Source: Parelaphostrongylus tenuis (lineage: Eukaryota > Nematoda > Chromadorea > Rhabditida > Metastrongylidae). Taken from it: DNA of 64,000 nt. Both the position numbers and the translations under genes were made by a program. The DNA lies in contig JAHQIW010000101.1 in the NCBI GenBank assembly GCA_019055375.1, positions 49,818 through 113,817 of the forward strand. The letters are read 5' to 3'. Of the stretch, positions 1-11,290 are shown in pieces (position 1 is the first letter of the stretch; every line of letters begins with the position of its first letter). Below the pieces are notes generated by a model. That model had not been told where the DNA came from. It did not search any database and worked only from the letters and a program-made list of their open reading frames with translations.

Positions 1-1989
1 AAATTAGATAAGAACAGTTCAATTTTTGCAAGAAAGGACGGACAAGCGCTCTTTGATTTTGAAAACCAAGCAGCAACAAAGTAATAATGACTTAATTTCT
101 ATTTTCGGTGTCTGTCTCATCGCTATCGTTATATTTATACCAGTAAAGTCGTTTCCTTTCGAGATTTTTAACATCACAGAGTGCTTTTCCGATACTATGC
201 AGGATAGTGTAAGAGGAAATGGAATAAAACCTACTAAGAATTATTTATAAGCGAAATTGGGGATAAGAAAGAGATTAGCTGGAAGCTGCTAAATAAATAA
301 AATTGCCAAAACTGCTAAAATTATTACTAAGTGATATTTTCCTACACAGAAAGGTTTTTTTTCTATAAACCACTAATAGCTATGAAATTTTAGGGTTAAC
401 GAAAACAAATCACAGTTTAGGAGTCATTGTCACCTGATGTTGATAGGAGCTATGGTTTGTAGGCAATATTTTCATGCCGAAATAGGAGAAACGAAAGTGA
501 AGCAAACAGGAGGTGAAGCTGTAAATCACATACCTTCACATATAAATTCGAATCACAAAAGCTGCCTATTTATTTATTACTTTCCATTAAAAGCAATTTG
601 AAGCGTACATGCAAATCCTGCACAAATAAAGCTATCTTCTTTTGTCTCATTCCGATCTTAGATAAAAACCCTGCGACAACCCCAAGGCTACAAGCAGATC
701 AAAGATTTTTGACGGAAGCCGCAGTGACACCAATTTTTTGGCTACGTAATATTTAAGTGAATCAAAATGCGTAATTCGATTACATGCCTTGCAATACACA
801 TGCCGTTGGTTAGATTCCGGTTTCTGAGCTCACGAATTCTCTCATCTGTGTGAGGTAAAATAATTGACGATGTAATTTTCTGGATAGACAACAGCACTGA
901 CTATGCACAGCGGCAGACCGCTGCGAACAGTTATATGACCAAGATATGCCTGCGATGACTTCTGGTGATAACGAATAAAGTCGAGTACATCACGTAATCC
1001 GGTCTTAGTGGTTGTTCGGCGTCGGTAACTTTGTTATTTTATCCTATAGGTAAACGAAAACAGTGGACGTGTTAAGCACCGAACCGAAAACGGGCTAAGA
1101 AACCAATTACTTCGAGTGATTAGACGAAATAGTGTCACTTTAAGTTGCAAAATAGATAAACAAAACACACTTTTGCACGATAAGTGAAGACTCGGACAAC
1201 AGTGGACTAACTTGCAAAAATTCATGTTTTGAACGCTCATTTCGTTTATTTGTATCAATGTAATGTTAATCTTTACATGTACCCATGAACACCAGTTCTA
1301 GCTAATCAAAAGGAAGCTGAAGATGTTATAAATATAGCACTCACCTACCCAAAACATGGAAAAATGGACACTGAACTGATTTACCAGGTGTTGAAAAGTT
1401 TTTAGTGTCCATTTGGAGAAATAAATCTTGAACTTCTCGTAACGCGTGTCTAAGTTATCTAAAGGTTTTCTGGTCCCTTTATTCATTTAGAGCAAATGAA
1501 TATTCGACCTCATTCGGTGGTCAAGAATTCTTAATGGGATTGTTAGTATTTATTCGAAAAAGCAAATCTCCGGCTGCAGTGCTACGCGGCTATTCTTCGA
1601 GCAAACCCTTTTACAACGTTGTAGCTTGCAAGATAATGTTGCTTTTCACACTCGCCGTTCGCCTTCATTTATATCACGCTCATAATTTGCTGGAAGCACG
1701 GAAAGTATATAGGCATTCAGGCGAAACCTCTTAGTATCTGAATCAATCATGAGTTCCTTTCTAAGCGAAGGAAAATCCTCCGACTGAATATCAAGATACA
1801 CCTCACATATCTGAAGGACAGGGCATAGATCGATCGTTCCACCTCCAGCGTGTAGATTATCCGGTAAACAAACTCGTCGACTATGTGAAATCGAAACTAT
1901 TTTCCCTGATACAATGCAGAGACACCTTCAGAAAGCAAGCATAATGCCGGAATCACTGAAATTTGTGCCTATCGAATGACTACGAATAC
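1..1989. other. no recognisable gene
   Basis: AT-rich sequence with only short open frames. One at 26-250 (+, 74 codons) has a single hydrophobic stretch, but it matches no family I recognise and has no supporting splice sites. No repeat unit or RNA gene is visible. Confidence 0.5.
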
Positions 1990-2138
1990 CCAATGTGTGG
2001 AGTACTGTGCAAAAACGTTTGCGTCAGAGTGCTGTGCAAAACGAGCTTCGGTAGTTAGCATACGCTCCCGGAAAGAGTGAGATCTGGGTTCGAATGCCGG
2101 CTGACGCAAATGTTTTTGCACAGTATTCCACATATTGG
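1990..2138 (+). repeat. 149-bp terminal-inverted-repeat element with tRNA-like core
   Basis: Left arm 1990-2027 and right arm 2101-2138 are inverted repeats of 38 bp with about three mismatches. Both end inward in GCGTCAG / CTGACGC. The 73 bp between them look like a decayed tRNA: a D-arm-like CGGTAGTTAGCA, an anticodon-like stem CGCTC/GAGTG around the 7-nt loop CCGGAAA, and a T-arm with B-box GGGTTCGAATGCC. GCGTCAG/CTGACGC would pair as a 7-bp acceptor stem. The span between acceptor stem and T-arm (56 nt) is too long for a normal tRNA. I read this as a tRNA-derived short interspersed or MITE-like repeat, not a working tRNA gene. Confidence 0.6.
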
Positions 2139-2289
2139 ATATACTATAAGATCTTACCACTGCAAGTGGCAGTCAAAAATAGAAAGAATTTTGACTAAGA
2201 ATAGTTTCCAATACTGACTGTCCATTAACCTCGCCATACTTCAATACAATTTCTTATAGTCTTCTCTAAGCCAAACACGAGGTGCTACA

Positions 2290-2640
2290 TTAACCTTTAT
2301 TTGACAGCTGACGTTTCGGCAGTTCGCTTTCTTCAGAGCCTGGAAAGGTCAAACAGTCCGCAATCTAATAAGCCAAACACCTTCATTACTCCGTTAAATG
2401 AAACCACCAGACCTAGATGTCAATGCACAAAATCAACTCTCAACATACTCACTGCTTTTTATATGTATTTCACTCGAATGATTCAAGTGGAGACCACCGG
2501 AAAGAGATCACATAGGCTCGTAATGTACCACCGTAATGCACCCATCAAAACAACAGTCTTATATACTGACTTAGATCACATGTGACTACAATAGTCTGAA
2601 GAAAGACCTTTGTCCGGCGAGAGGTAAAACACTAATCTTT
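2290..2640 (-). mobile_element. Penelope-like element tail fragment (minus strand)
   Basis: The sequence resembles the outer tail of the PLE at 14222-14400: the same GTTTCGGC...TCAGAGCC block, then AAGCCAAA..CCTTCAT and GATCACATAGG. No coding part is attached. It contains the hammerhead-like motif listed at 2307-2340. It probably marks an old PLE insertion whose body is lost or lies in the adjoining decayed sequence. Confidence 0.5.
2307..2340 (-). ncRNA. hammerhead-ribozyme-like motif in PLE tail
   Basis: On the minus strand: GGCT (helix I), core CTGAAGA, a weak helix II, GAA, then ACGTC followed by AGCT. GGCT can pair with AGCT/AGCC, and GTC would be the cleavage triplet. Helix III is reduced to ACGT. 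This matches the layout reported for hammerheads in Penelope-like elements. Helix II is poor, so activity is doubtful. Confidence 0.45.
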
Positions 2641-2794
2641 TTTTCCACCTACAGCACCATCTAAAGAGCTTCTCCAGAAAGCAAACACATTTCTGAGTTC
2701 TTCGAGACTTGAGCTATTAAAACAGCGCTAAATGTTTAAAGAATTAGTTATATCCATATCCAGGAAAATAAAAGCGAGATAAGAAAAAAGAGCT

Positions 2795-3165
2795 AGGTCG
2801 CGTAAAATTATTTTTTAATCTTTGAGAATGAGAAGAAAAGTTTTAGAGAAACTAGTCTCTATTCAAAGCTTCACGAGGTTGGTCTCTCTTTCCCAATCGA
2901 TTGTTCTTCTTTCCGGTCGATGGGTTTCCTCGGTTGCTGATGGCTGAAGTTTTGGCAAATACGCCTTCTTCACAGCCTGAACGTATTATTCGTTGTAGCT
3001 TTATTTATATGACTATATACTTGCGAGAAGAAAAATAAATTGAAATTCTGGGGTGTTGGTAAGCGATAATTGTTTCAGGGAAAAACCACTCATCCTGCAA
3101 CCTACTCTAGGAACTACCTATGTTGTTAGCGCCAGGGTGACGTGTGAATCCGCCCTCTCCAGAAA
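2795..3165 (-). repeat. inverted copy of the PLE terminal repeat
   Basis: This block is the reverse complement of most of 3260-3610. For example, the boundary block with AGGAACTACCTATG and GCGCCAGGGTGACG near 3108-3140 reappears inverted near 3300-3340. Together with the next block it makes a fold-back. Inverted partial copies at an end are typical of Penelope-like insertions. Confidence 0.6.
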
Positions 3166-3660
3166 CCCGCAAATGAACAAAAAGGTAGAATGCCTTAACA
3201 TAACCAACCACATGGCACCTTATCTCAGATTGATTTCCTAGCATGGGTCTCAGCTGACACCTATACATAATTTGACCTAGTGACATGGGGGCGGGTTCGT
3301 ACGTCACCCTGGCGCTAACAACGTAGTAGTTCCTAGAGTAGGTCGCAGGGTGAGTGGTTTTCCCTGAATCAACTATCGCTTACCATACCCTAGATTTTTG
3401 AATTATTTTTCTTTTCACAGTATAAAGTCATGTAAATAAAGCTACAACGAATAATACGTTCAGGCTGTGAAGAAGGCGTATTTGCCAAAACGTCAGCCAT
3501 TGGCAACCGATAAAACCCATGACCGGAAAAGAAGAACAATCGATTGGGAAAGAGATACCAACCTCGTGAAACTTTAAATAAAGATTAGTTTTCTGAACCT
3601 TCCTTTCATTCTTAAAGCTTTATATTGTTAATATGCCGAGGTTCCAGGGAAGTCGGTCTT
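3166..3660 (+). repeat. upstream terminal repeat (pseudo-LTR) of PLE 1
   Basis: About 500 bp closely matching 6245-6750 in direct orientation, including CCAGAAACCCG, GGTCTCAGCT, TCACCCTGGCGCTAACAAC and the end block GTCGGTCTTTCGA. It contains an eroded hammerhead-like motif at 3463-3498: GGCT, core mutated to GTGAAGA, GGC...GCC stem, AAAACGTC, AGCC. PLE copies are often flanked by such pseudo-LTRs because they arise from tandem templates. Confidence 0.65.
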
Positions 3661-4249
3661 TCGAATTGTTACAAAATGTACCAGCTAAACATTTCCAGCT
3701 TATCAGGGACGTCTTATCGCTAAGGCAGAAAATCGTCTTAATTAGGCAGAAGACCTACTTTCTCAGCCGCTGCATGAAAAACAAAGTCATTCCTAACTTT
3801 ATAACTATATAGAACATAGGAAGTTACATGAAATGTGCGGCTTACCAAATGATTCGCACCAAATACTGAACATTCACATGCGTTTATTACGCATTTGTCT
3901 ACAAAATACACAGAACCAACTGTTCTCACTTCTGGAAAAATGCGTCTATAAAGAACATCACTGTGCTCAGTATTTGGATGAGAATCTTTGAAAAAGATTA
4001 GTAGATGAGTCCATATCTGTTTGTGACGATGATGTGTCTGAGATAAAACAAAAGTTACGAAAAAAAACTTGAAAATCTACTACGGGAGCTAAATTCGAAT
4101 TCAAATTCAGGCTCAAAATGTTGAAGAAACCCCGCTTCCGGCAAATTTGAAGGGAATCTGAGGTAAAAGACGCGCCAAAACCCTTCAGAGTTACCATATT
4201 AACAGCCATAACCTCAGGATAGTGCACAATCACCATTCAAATTGGGGCC
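3661..4249. other. PLE 1 leader or spacer, no intact frame
   Basis: The segment lies between the upstream terminal repeat and the first recognisable PLE coding similarity. Short frames on either strand show no motif. It is probably PLE 5' sequence or its decayed N-terminal coding part. Confidence 0.35.
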
Positions 4250-6240
4250 GAGCTTTTCCCCTGCTCAACCACTCTCCAAAACGTCGCTGCGTGCTATCGC
4301 TTGTGATTTGCGCGAAGTTCCAGATCAACTCCTACATAAAGCGAAACAAGAAAGTTAGGTCTAGTACAACGTAAAGAGACAGCATTACCAACCTCCATTT
4401 CCACGAACGTTCTTCAAACAGCAACAACCTGATAGCGAAATTGACTCAATCTTCCGTATAATTTCGGAAGAACGTTTCCACGTACTTAATCGCTACCGAC
4501 AAAACGAATTCGGCTCAAACCTAACCAAATAACAAAAACATGGCACAAAAGAAGTCCGAGAGCTGATAAATTCAAAAAACATCCGGTTATCTATTAGCGA
4601 TAAAGGTGGGAAATTTGTAGTTATTCCTCTTCAGCCGGATGTGATATAACAGAAGAACATCTCCATGATGCTTCTCTCCATCGACCTTTCTATGAAAAGG
4701 AATATAAATCACAATGCCAAAAATTGAATGAAGAATGGGTCGGAACGGCAAAAGCTGCGGGCTTACAACGATCTCTTATCCGTCAACTAAAAATTGAATC
4801 ACCAACTTGCCTCGTGCTCTCCACACTCATTAGAACACATAAACTTTCTACTAATGATTTTTGGTCTACCGATCCTTCTATGTTCGAAGTTAGACTAATC
4901 ATTAGCTGTGTAGGCGCGCCGTCAGATAGGATAACATGGTTTCTTGGTCTCATATTGTCGCATATTATTAAAATTCATACCAACCCATCTCCCCAACGCC
5001 AATATATTTCTAGAACACCTTAAAAATGCGTGTCCAAATCATACGTATGTAATGGAGTCGTTTGATGTTACAGCGTTCTATACATACGTCTCAAATGACG
5101 TCGCAAACAAGCCACTCATGAACTACTATAGAAAACATAGAAAGCATAAATATGTTTGGCTTGTCTGTCCAATAGCTTATCGCACTCCTTGAGTCATGCC
5201 TAAGCTGTTCAATATTCAGGTGCTTGGAAAAGATATTACACAAATTAGAGGGTTGGCAATGGGGCAAAGACTAGCACCCAGCTTAGCCATCGCTTTCATG
5301 TCGAAAGTGTAAGCTCCAGTTCTCCATCGGCGTTCAATACTCTACTGTCGATATATAGACAGTTGTTTTGTCATCTGCCTTAAACAGGAGAAGATGGATG
5401 AATGCTTCGAAATTCTGAACGGACAGTCAGAGTTTATTGAGTAGACTCGAGAACAACAACATTCAGAAGCTGGCTTCCCTTCTTGAACGTTCAAGTTCAA
5501 CTGAATGAAAGTGGCTACAATACAAACTGGTATGCAAGCCTAGTAACAAAAACATCTTGGCACATTACCTTTCTTCTCATCCCTCACATACTAAAAAAGC
5601 ACTTATCCGAGATATGAATCGAACAGCTGTAAGTGTTTGCACGGGAGACGATGAAAGAAGGGAATCACTAGACTTAGTGCGAAAAATAGCCATTTATAGT
5701 GGATACAAAGAAAGAACAGCAATTAACGTTAGGCCCAAAAGGAGCGAAAAGCCTCACAATGGGAACGACAGGGTGCCACACTAAACAATAAGGTACCTCT
5801 TCGACTACTTTTCATACCAGACGAAGTCAGTACCGCTATTAGAAAGTGTCTAAAAACAGCAGGACTAAAAGATTCTGTAGGAATTGTAGAAATTCCTTCT
5901 AAAACACTGCGTCGTCAGTTAGTTCGGAACCTCTTATATAACCGTCATGTAATACAAAGGACTGCGTTATTTGTCCCAACGGTAGAGACGGTGATTGCAT
6001 GAGCGTAGGTACACTATACCTTATCTCTTGTAAGACATGTGGTGGCGAACATATTGGCGATACAGGCAGACCACTTCACATCCGCATTAAAGAACACCTA
6101 GACGGAGAAAACAAATAAAGACCCAAGTAAGCCTCTAGGTACACACAGGATACAAAGGCACAGCGATAACGACTTCGAGGTAGTAGTGAAAATCCTAGGG
6201 CACTAATCAAAGACATCGGCGCGAAAGACCCTTGAAGAAA
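4250..6240 (+). pseudogene. Penelope-like reverse transcriptase / GIY-YIG endonuclease (decayed, PLE 1)
   Basis: A PLE encodes one protein: a telomerase-related reverse transcriptase followed by a GIY-YIG endonuclease. Pieces in order, across frames: RLSISDKGGKFVVIP near 4590-4630; VMESFDVTAFYT near 5050-5085; the RT core RGLAMGQRLAPSLAIAFM near 5250-5305; YCRYIDSCFVIC near 5345-5385 (YIDS where YxDD is expected, so a catalytic Asp is lost); a thumb segment with LPFFSSLTY-like residues near 5560-5650; the Cys-rich linker near 5955-6000; and the endonuclease SCKTCGGEHIGDTGRPL near 6030-6080. Stops and frameshifts interrupt it repeatedly, so it is inactive. Direct terminal repeats lie on both sides. 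Confidence 0.8.
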
Positions 6241-6750
6241 ATTCCAGAAACCCGTAAATGAACAAAAAGGTAGAGTGTCTTAACATAAGCAACCACATGA
6301 CACCTTATCTCAGATTGATTTTCTAGCATGGGTCTCAGCTAACACCTATCCAACATTTGTCCTAGTGACATGGGGGGAGGGTTCATACGTCACCCTGGCG
6401 CTAACAACATAGGTAGTCCCTAGAGTAGGTTGCACGGTGAGTGGTTTTCCCTGAATCAATTATCGCTTATCAACACCGTGGATTTTCAATTAGTTTCTTT
6501 TTTTTCTCACAGTATGCAGTCATATAAGTGAAGCTACAATGAATAATACGTTCAGGCTCTGTAGAAGGCGTATTTGCCGAAACTTCAGCCACTAGCAACC
6601 GAGAAAACCCATCGACCGATAGAAAGAACGATCGATTGGGAAAAAGATGCAAACTTCGTGAAGCTTCAAATAAAGATTACTTTTCTCAGCTTTTTCTCAT
6701 TCTCAGAGTTTTTTATTATTAACATGCCAAGATTTCAAAAAAGTCGGTCT
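6241..6750 (+). repeat. downstream terminal repeat (pseudo-LTR) of PLE 1
   Basis: The direct partner of 3166-3660, differing by scattered substitutions and small indels. A hammerhead-like motif spans 6555-6590: GGCT, core CTGTAGA (one substitution from CTGANGA), GGC stem, GAAACTTC, AGCC. It runs on into an AT-rich end with AACATGCCAAGATTTC, shared with the upstream repeat. Confidence 0.65.
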
Positions 6751-6794
6751 TTCGATTTATTTTTTATTGTGGATTTTGCAGAGTTATAAAAGGG

Positions 6795-7095
6795 TGAGCG
6801 CTTCTGGCGCAGTGGTTGGAGGTGCTCTGCGTCGCACTCAGGTCAATCACTCAATCTTGAGCTCATGACTCCACAAAACCGTCCAGCCCTCTGGGGTCGA
6901 TAAATTGATACGAGACTGTTCTCAGACTTGTCCGCGAGGATGTGCAGCACTGACTCAGCTCAGCGGGAGGCCACAGCGAGTTAATGGAAAGGCCGGATAT
7001 CCATTTATTACCTCGAGCGAAATTAAAAATTGAAGGCGAATGCATGGCGCTTCCCTCAAAGATTGATCAACGCCAAGAGATTTATCCTTGTCCCG
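6795..7095 (+). repeat. SINE family A (tRNA-derived), plus-strand copy
   Basis: About 300 bp matching the reverse complement of 19028-19335 along its length: GAGGTGCTCTGCG, CTCAGACTTGTC, AATGCATGG and GATCAACGCCAAGAG. The head contains TGGCGCAGTGG (6805-6815), which fits the pol III A box. Two copies in opposite orientations with a tRNA-like head point to a SINE. Confidence 0.6.
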
Positions 7096-8058
7096 AGTTT
7101 CTATAAAAGGGTGTTCTGCAAAATTGAGTACGTACCGCGCTACCCGGAGATTCAAGCTTCCAATGATTATGACACTCCGATGAAAAAAATTTGTGCAGCA
7201 AATGAAGTCTAATATTCAGTCGTACTCAGATAGCCGTAGAGAACCGCTATTCTCATTAAGTGCAACAGCAACGATAATGTTATGTTTCACAATCAATTTG
7301 TTTTGTTTATTTGGCTGCAGTTTGTAGGTGACTTTTTGATGAATTTTTAGTCGTCATTCAATATTCTAATTTTCATAATTTTTAGTGTCATATTTGCTTT
7401 TAAAAAGGTCTGATAAGAGCATTATTAGGGCGGAAAAATTTTACGTTTAGCTTATTCAGCAGCGTGGAACAAGACATAAGTTTGTGCCTTCACAAGCATT
7501 TTCTGCAATTCCCGCACGAAAAAACTGGAGACTTTTCAGAGACGGCGATACAATTTCTAAATCTGAAAATCTGCTAGCCATACAAATAATATTGCTCGCT
7601 GCGACTTCATTTACCGCCTCGTAAGAGAACATCTTCGGAGAGGCGTGCAATTTTTGTTGTTGATCTAGGAATTTTTTCTCGGTTTGGAAAATTTCCTAGG
7701 TCTTTTGCATTGGAATAGTAAAAGAGGCTCTGTTCTGTCGTTTCATATATACAATCTGTTCTGTATTTTTTCGTTATTTGGTGTTCAAAATGAACTTGTG
7801 TTACATTGTAAAAACTAGAAGAAAACCAGGTTTTGTTAAACTGGATTATTTCCGTTATCCGAACCGTGTTTCGACCCTTCAGAGATAGCTTATGTTTGGC
7901 TGTTCTTGATGTTTAAATAACCATCTCGGCAGCATAAATCTATGGAATTTTTATTATATATTTTGTTTTCAAAACCCTTTATTATTTCTCTGAACGAGAA
8001 ATATAATTTTGTTTCTCATTTGAATATTTCTTGTTAACCAAAGCTTTCCTTCAGGGTT
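7096..8058. other. no recognisable gene
   Basis: AT-rich sequence with a few short frames on each strand. None has a recognisable motif or a partner elsewhere in the window. Confidence 0.4.
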
Positions 8059-8349
8059 TCACCAACATGCTGATAAGTCAAATTTTAACGATTTCCATAA
8101 TGTGTTTCCTTTTCTGAAAGGACTCCTTTGTGCGCTATATGAGTCAAAAAAGACTGAGTTTCGAACTCGACGCGCAAGGCATGTCCTAACCGGAAAGGTT
8201 ATGCTTGTAAAATTGCCGAGAAGTCTGTGGAGCCCACTCAATTTCATTCGATGGCCTTTCTTGCACAGACGTTTGGCTTGCAGTACGCCATATTTTGGTA
8301 GGAACACGAGTGTGCCATTTTCAGTGCTTGCTAAAGCATAAGCTCTCAT
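8059..8349 (-). pseudogene. Merlin-type (ISXO2-like) transposase N-terminal fragment
   Basis: The minus-strand frame contains LPKYGVLQAKRLCKKGHRMKL. This parallels LQTHGVLRSNRLGKKGHPIKL of the longer Merlin relic at 24814-25613. This is the start of the zinc-ribbon that opens ISXO2/Merlin transposases. The similarity then fades, and no DDE catalytic domain follows. It is a detached N-terminal piece, not a gene. Confidence 0.5.
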
Positions 8350-8364
8350 ATTTCAAGGAACTCG

Positions 8365-8402
8365 ATGATATAAATAAATAGGTAAATAAATAAATAAATA
8401 AA
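8365..8402. repeat. TAAA-type simple repeat
   Basis: An imperfect run of AAAT/TAAA units just upstream of a SINE-like segment. It could be the tail of a short retroposon or a plain microsatellite. A second simple repeat, (AT)n, lies near 8608-8630. Confidence 0.8.
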
Positions 8403-8404
8403 TG

Positions 8405-8600
8405 AATATGGAGCGCTGTGGCCGACTGGTTGTGATGCTCGAGCCGAGCTCCACCCTCCAACACACTCCGACAGTCAGCAAGAACACCTTTTACATCGCT
8501 AAAGAAGAAGACGATAACCGAATCTAATGCCACAAGTATTGAGATCCGCTCAATAAGGCTTGTGAAGACACATCGTGTGTAAATATAAATGTAAGACAAA
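8405..8600 (+). repeat. SINE family B-like segment (tRNA-derived head)
   Basis: The head GCGCTGTGGCCGACTGGTTG contains TGGCCGACTGG (8419-8429), a good A box. It resembles the heads at 37476-37500 and 31310-31335 (inverted). The body diverges from the other family B copies but keeps a GACAGTCAGCAA-like block. An (AT)n run follows. Confidence 0.45.
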
Positions 8601-8639
8601 TTTTGTCTACATATATATATATATATATTGAATACATTT

Positions 8640-10834
8640 TTTTGATTGCTAGAATGTATGCTTTCGTATGAACACTAGAAACTTTTTTAATATTACTCCT
8701 GATTAATTTCTTTGTATTTATTGCTCTATGCCAAAACTTATGAGGAGACCTATTAATCAGGAACAGGTTTGTTGCCTCTGCTAACAGCGAGGCTCAACTT
8801 CTAGTTTGAGAAAGATAGGCGTTTTCTCGATAAATATTGAGGGAAAATGTTAATCAAGCGGTTTCAATCAATTGATAGGTGCGATAGTGATCGCCTGTCT
8901 CGACCAAAACAGGATATTTTGTACTAATGCGGTTTTGGTGATTAAGGATATCAACTGGTGGTAAAGAAAATCGAACGATTGTTACCAACATTTGTGCAGG
9001 GCTACTTAGCTTTTTACCGCCTTTTATTAAGCTCTGTAAGCGCTTGATGCAGTATGCTTGACCTACTATGAACCGAGTCGTTTCGCAGACAAGTCCTACC
9101 TATGGATAAAAATATGAAGCTCAGAACTCTCGGTTTGATTTGATTACTGTGAGAAGCATCACGCGCTCTGCTCCATCAGTCATCGTTGAGTATGGCTGAT
9201 TGCATATTATTTACAATTACTCACAATGAATCACCAATTCATCTAGTCGATACTGCTACGCTTCCACAAAAGTATGGTGCTTATCTGTCATCTCTGGAGA
9301 GATGGAAGGCATGGTTGCCATCTTGGAACGTAGCATCGGACCAAGGACCACATGTGTGTCATGAAAAACTTCTAACCACTGCGTTACAAGCAGCCTTAGC
9401 GCTTATCAAAGCCATGTTTTTACTTCCTAGTACAGCTTGAAGTCCGGTGCACCTTAGGTCTATTCGATAATCGTCCACGTTGGAAAATGCTTGGGGCAAA
9501 GTATTGAAAAAAGTTCGACGTTACACGCGGGCAACGAGAAGCTCAAAGTGAAGAGACAAATTTGTCTGAGCCACCAGCTGACCTATGATAGCCTATGTAG
9601 CAATTCATGCTACATTCATTGCTATTTTCCTATTATCTCTCTCATTTGAGTGACAACATAACGTGCACGATTTTTAAGGTAAACTCTAGAGGGCGAGAGG
9701 CGGTGCGTGCGGTACAGGAGGACTGATACGCAGCGGAGACGCGCAGGTAGTGGGTCGACGACGACGGCAGTCGAGCGCCTTCAACTGTCCCGTGCGGCCG
9801 TCTGGATACTTATCCTCTTCTTAGTCGTTTCCTTCTCCTTTCAGCGTATCGATTGCCAACCATTGTTGTTTAAAACTCGATGTAGCCTGGTTCAATTGCT
9901 GAATACTGACTCAAACACATAAGACGTAAGATAGTGCACCACTTCGATCCCGATTATCGACCACTTGACGTTCTTCTTCTCTTTGCCTAATCGGACTGAC
10001 TTAGGGATGTTTATGACTCAACGTAGCTTTGTTGATTGAACAATAGAACAGTGACTGCCGACTGCTGACTCACCATAAGATGTGATTTGGTTTACCACTT
10101 AAAACTCACATAAGACGCAAGGTTGTTTGCCACTTCTCGCTTGATAGTCGACTGCTCGATGTTGCACAAAGGACTTTAACTGCAAACCCACGTCACGGAG
10201 ACGAGCCCAGTGGTGGGGGTCGTAGGCGATTCACCCCCGGGGATGGGTAGCGGGCTTGTAGGACGATTTTGAACATACGGTGTGAGACTTATATGACTTA
10301 TACAGTCATGATACTCACAGTTCGTCGACTCGGCTACCGCCTCGGGGTTTCGTCAATCCGAGGCAACCACGATAGCTCCCTGACTCCCCCCCCCCTCCTC
10401 TTCCGCCTCCTGATTGAGGTTTGCAAACACTTCAAAGCAGAATGCTCCTTTTATGTTGTCAATCGGTTCTCGCTGTTTTCCTCATGTGTTTGACCCAGGT
10501 TGACATACTAGTCATGTTACGAAGTTGCTATTATTCGAGCTACTACTGTGTAATGATTTAGCGATTGTTGCGTGATATGCCTGTTGATCCGTCAATTGTA
10601 TTTGTTGATGGATATAGATGTATTATTATGCACTTGTTGTTTATTTGAGGTTATTTTTCTTTACGCGATTTTTGGTTGAATTGATCCGCTTGTAGGCGTG
10701 CAGTCGCATATCAACCGACACGGCATTCACTACTGTAATCGATACAGAAGAAGAGGGTTGAATTATTGTGCCCAAGTTGAAAGGACAGCAGCTTGTTGTT
10801 TAGAGTAACGCCTTATGACGACGCTCAAATTTCA
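8640..10834. other. no supported gene; local diverged tandem repeats
   Basis: No gene is supported. A 60-nt motif recurs at about 9908-9970 and 10105-10165, with a shorter version at 10065-10100: ACATAAGACG..., CCACTT..., then a TCGAC block. A GC-richer patch lies at 9690-9780 and 10180-10260, with a C-run near 10386-10397. An open frame at 9707-9922 (+) has one hydrophobic segment but no recognisable family. This could be the 5' part of an unrecognised retroelement. Confidence 0.4.
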
Positions 10835-10839
10835 ATACG

Positions 10840-11290
10840 ATTGATAATTATTTTTGAGCCACTCGTGTGGTCTGTTGTGAGCATCTATACAGTGCCTTGC
10901 CGCCTCGTCACATACACAGTGCTTTTCGTCTGAGCTGACCTTTTTTGGTGAGAGTTAGAGAGTCGAAAATAATTACCAGGCATGTTGAATTTTGAGTGTG
11001 GTCCTAAGAAAACACTTGAAACGAGTGGTATGATATTTCACCGATACCTGCTAAGAGCAATCAAGTGCGCAACGCTGCCATTTAGTAATTTCTTGCACTT
11101 TGATAGCGCGTGTAAAGTGTAAGTCTGCGATTACTGTATGTAGGGAGATTTTCCTCTAAAAGTGTTGGCTCAAACGAAAGGCAGTGGGCAACTGACGAGG
11201 CTGCAAGGCTGAAACACGAGTATTGCACTGTCTAAGTGTTCATAACAGATTACATGAGTGGCTTAAGAATAATTATAAGAAATAGTGGAG
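10840..11290. mobile_element. hammerhead-bearing repeat, locus 1 (fold-back pair)
   Basis: Two inverted halves of one short repeat family. The left half (10840-10945, minus sense) has an eroded ribozyme core. The right half (about 11150-11285, plus sense) has an intact one. Both halves share the family body GAGCCAC..GTGGTCTGTT (left), seen inverted as AACAGATTACATGAGTGGC (right). No protein is encoded. See 11188-11226. Confidence 0.6.
11188..11226 (+). ncRNA. type-I hammerhead ribozyme, complete core
   Basis: Helix I GCAA (11188-11191) pairs with TTGC (11223-11226). The core CTGACGA is at 11192-11198. Helix II GGCT-GCAA-GGCT (11199-11210) has two GC pairs, two GU pairs and a GNRA loop. GAA follows at 11211-11213, then helix III AC-ACGA-GT and cleavage base A at 11222. 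All invariant core positions are present. Helix I is only 4 bp, so activity may need tertiary contacts or dimerisation. Confidence 0.65.

Noticed and set aside
2028..2100. A functional tRNA gene
   Set aside because: The distance between the possible acceptor stem and the T-arm is about 14 nt too long, T33 of the anticodon loop is C, and the core lies between transposon-like inverted repeats.
9707..9922. A short secreted protein with a signal-peptide-like segment
   Set aside because: One hydrophobic stretch after an Arg-rich GC-rich N-terminus is the only support. There is no cleavage context, family match or splice structure.
10386..10397. The poly-C run as a structured element
   Set aside because: A single homopolymer run with no partner strand or repeated pattern. 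It could also be a length error.
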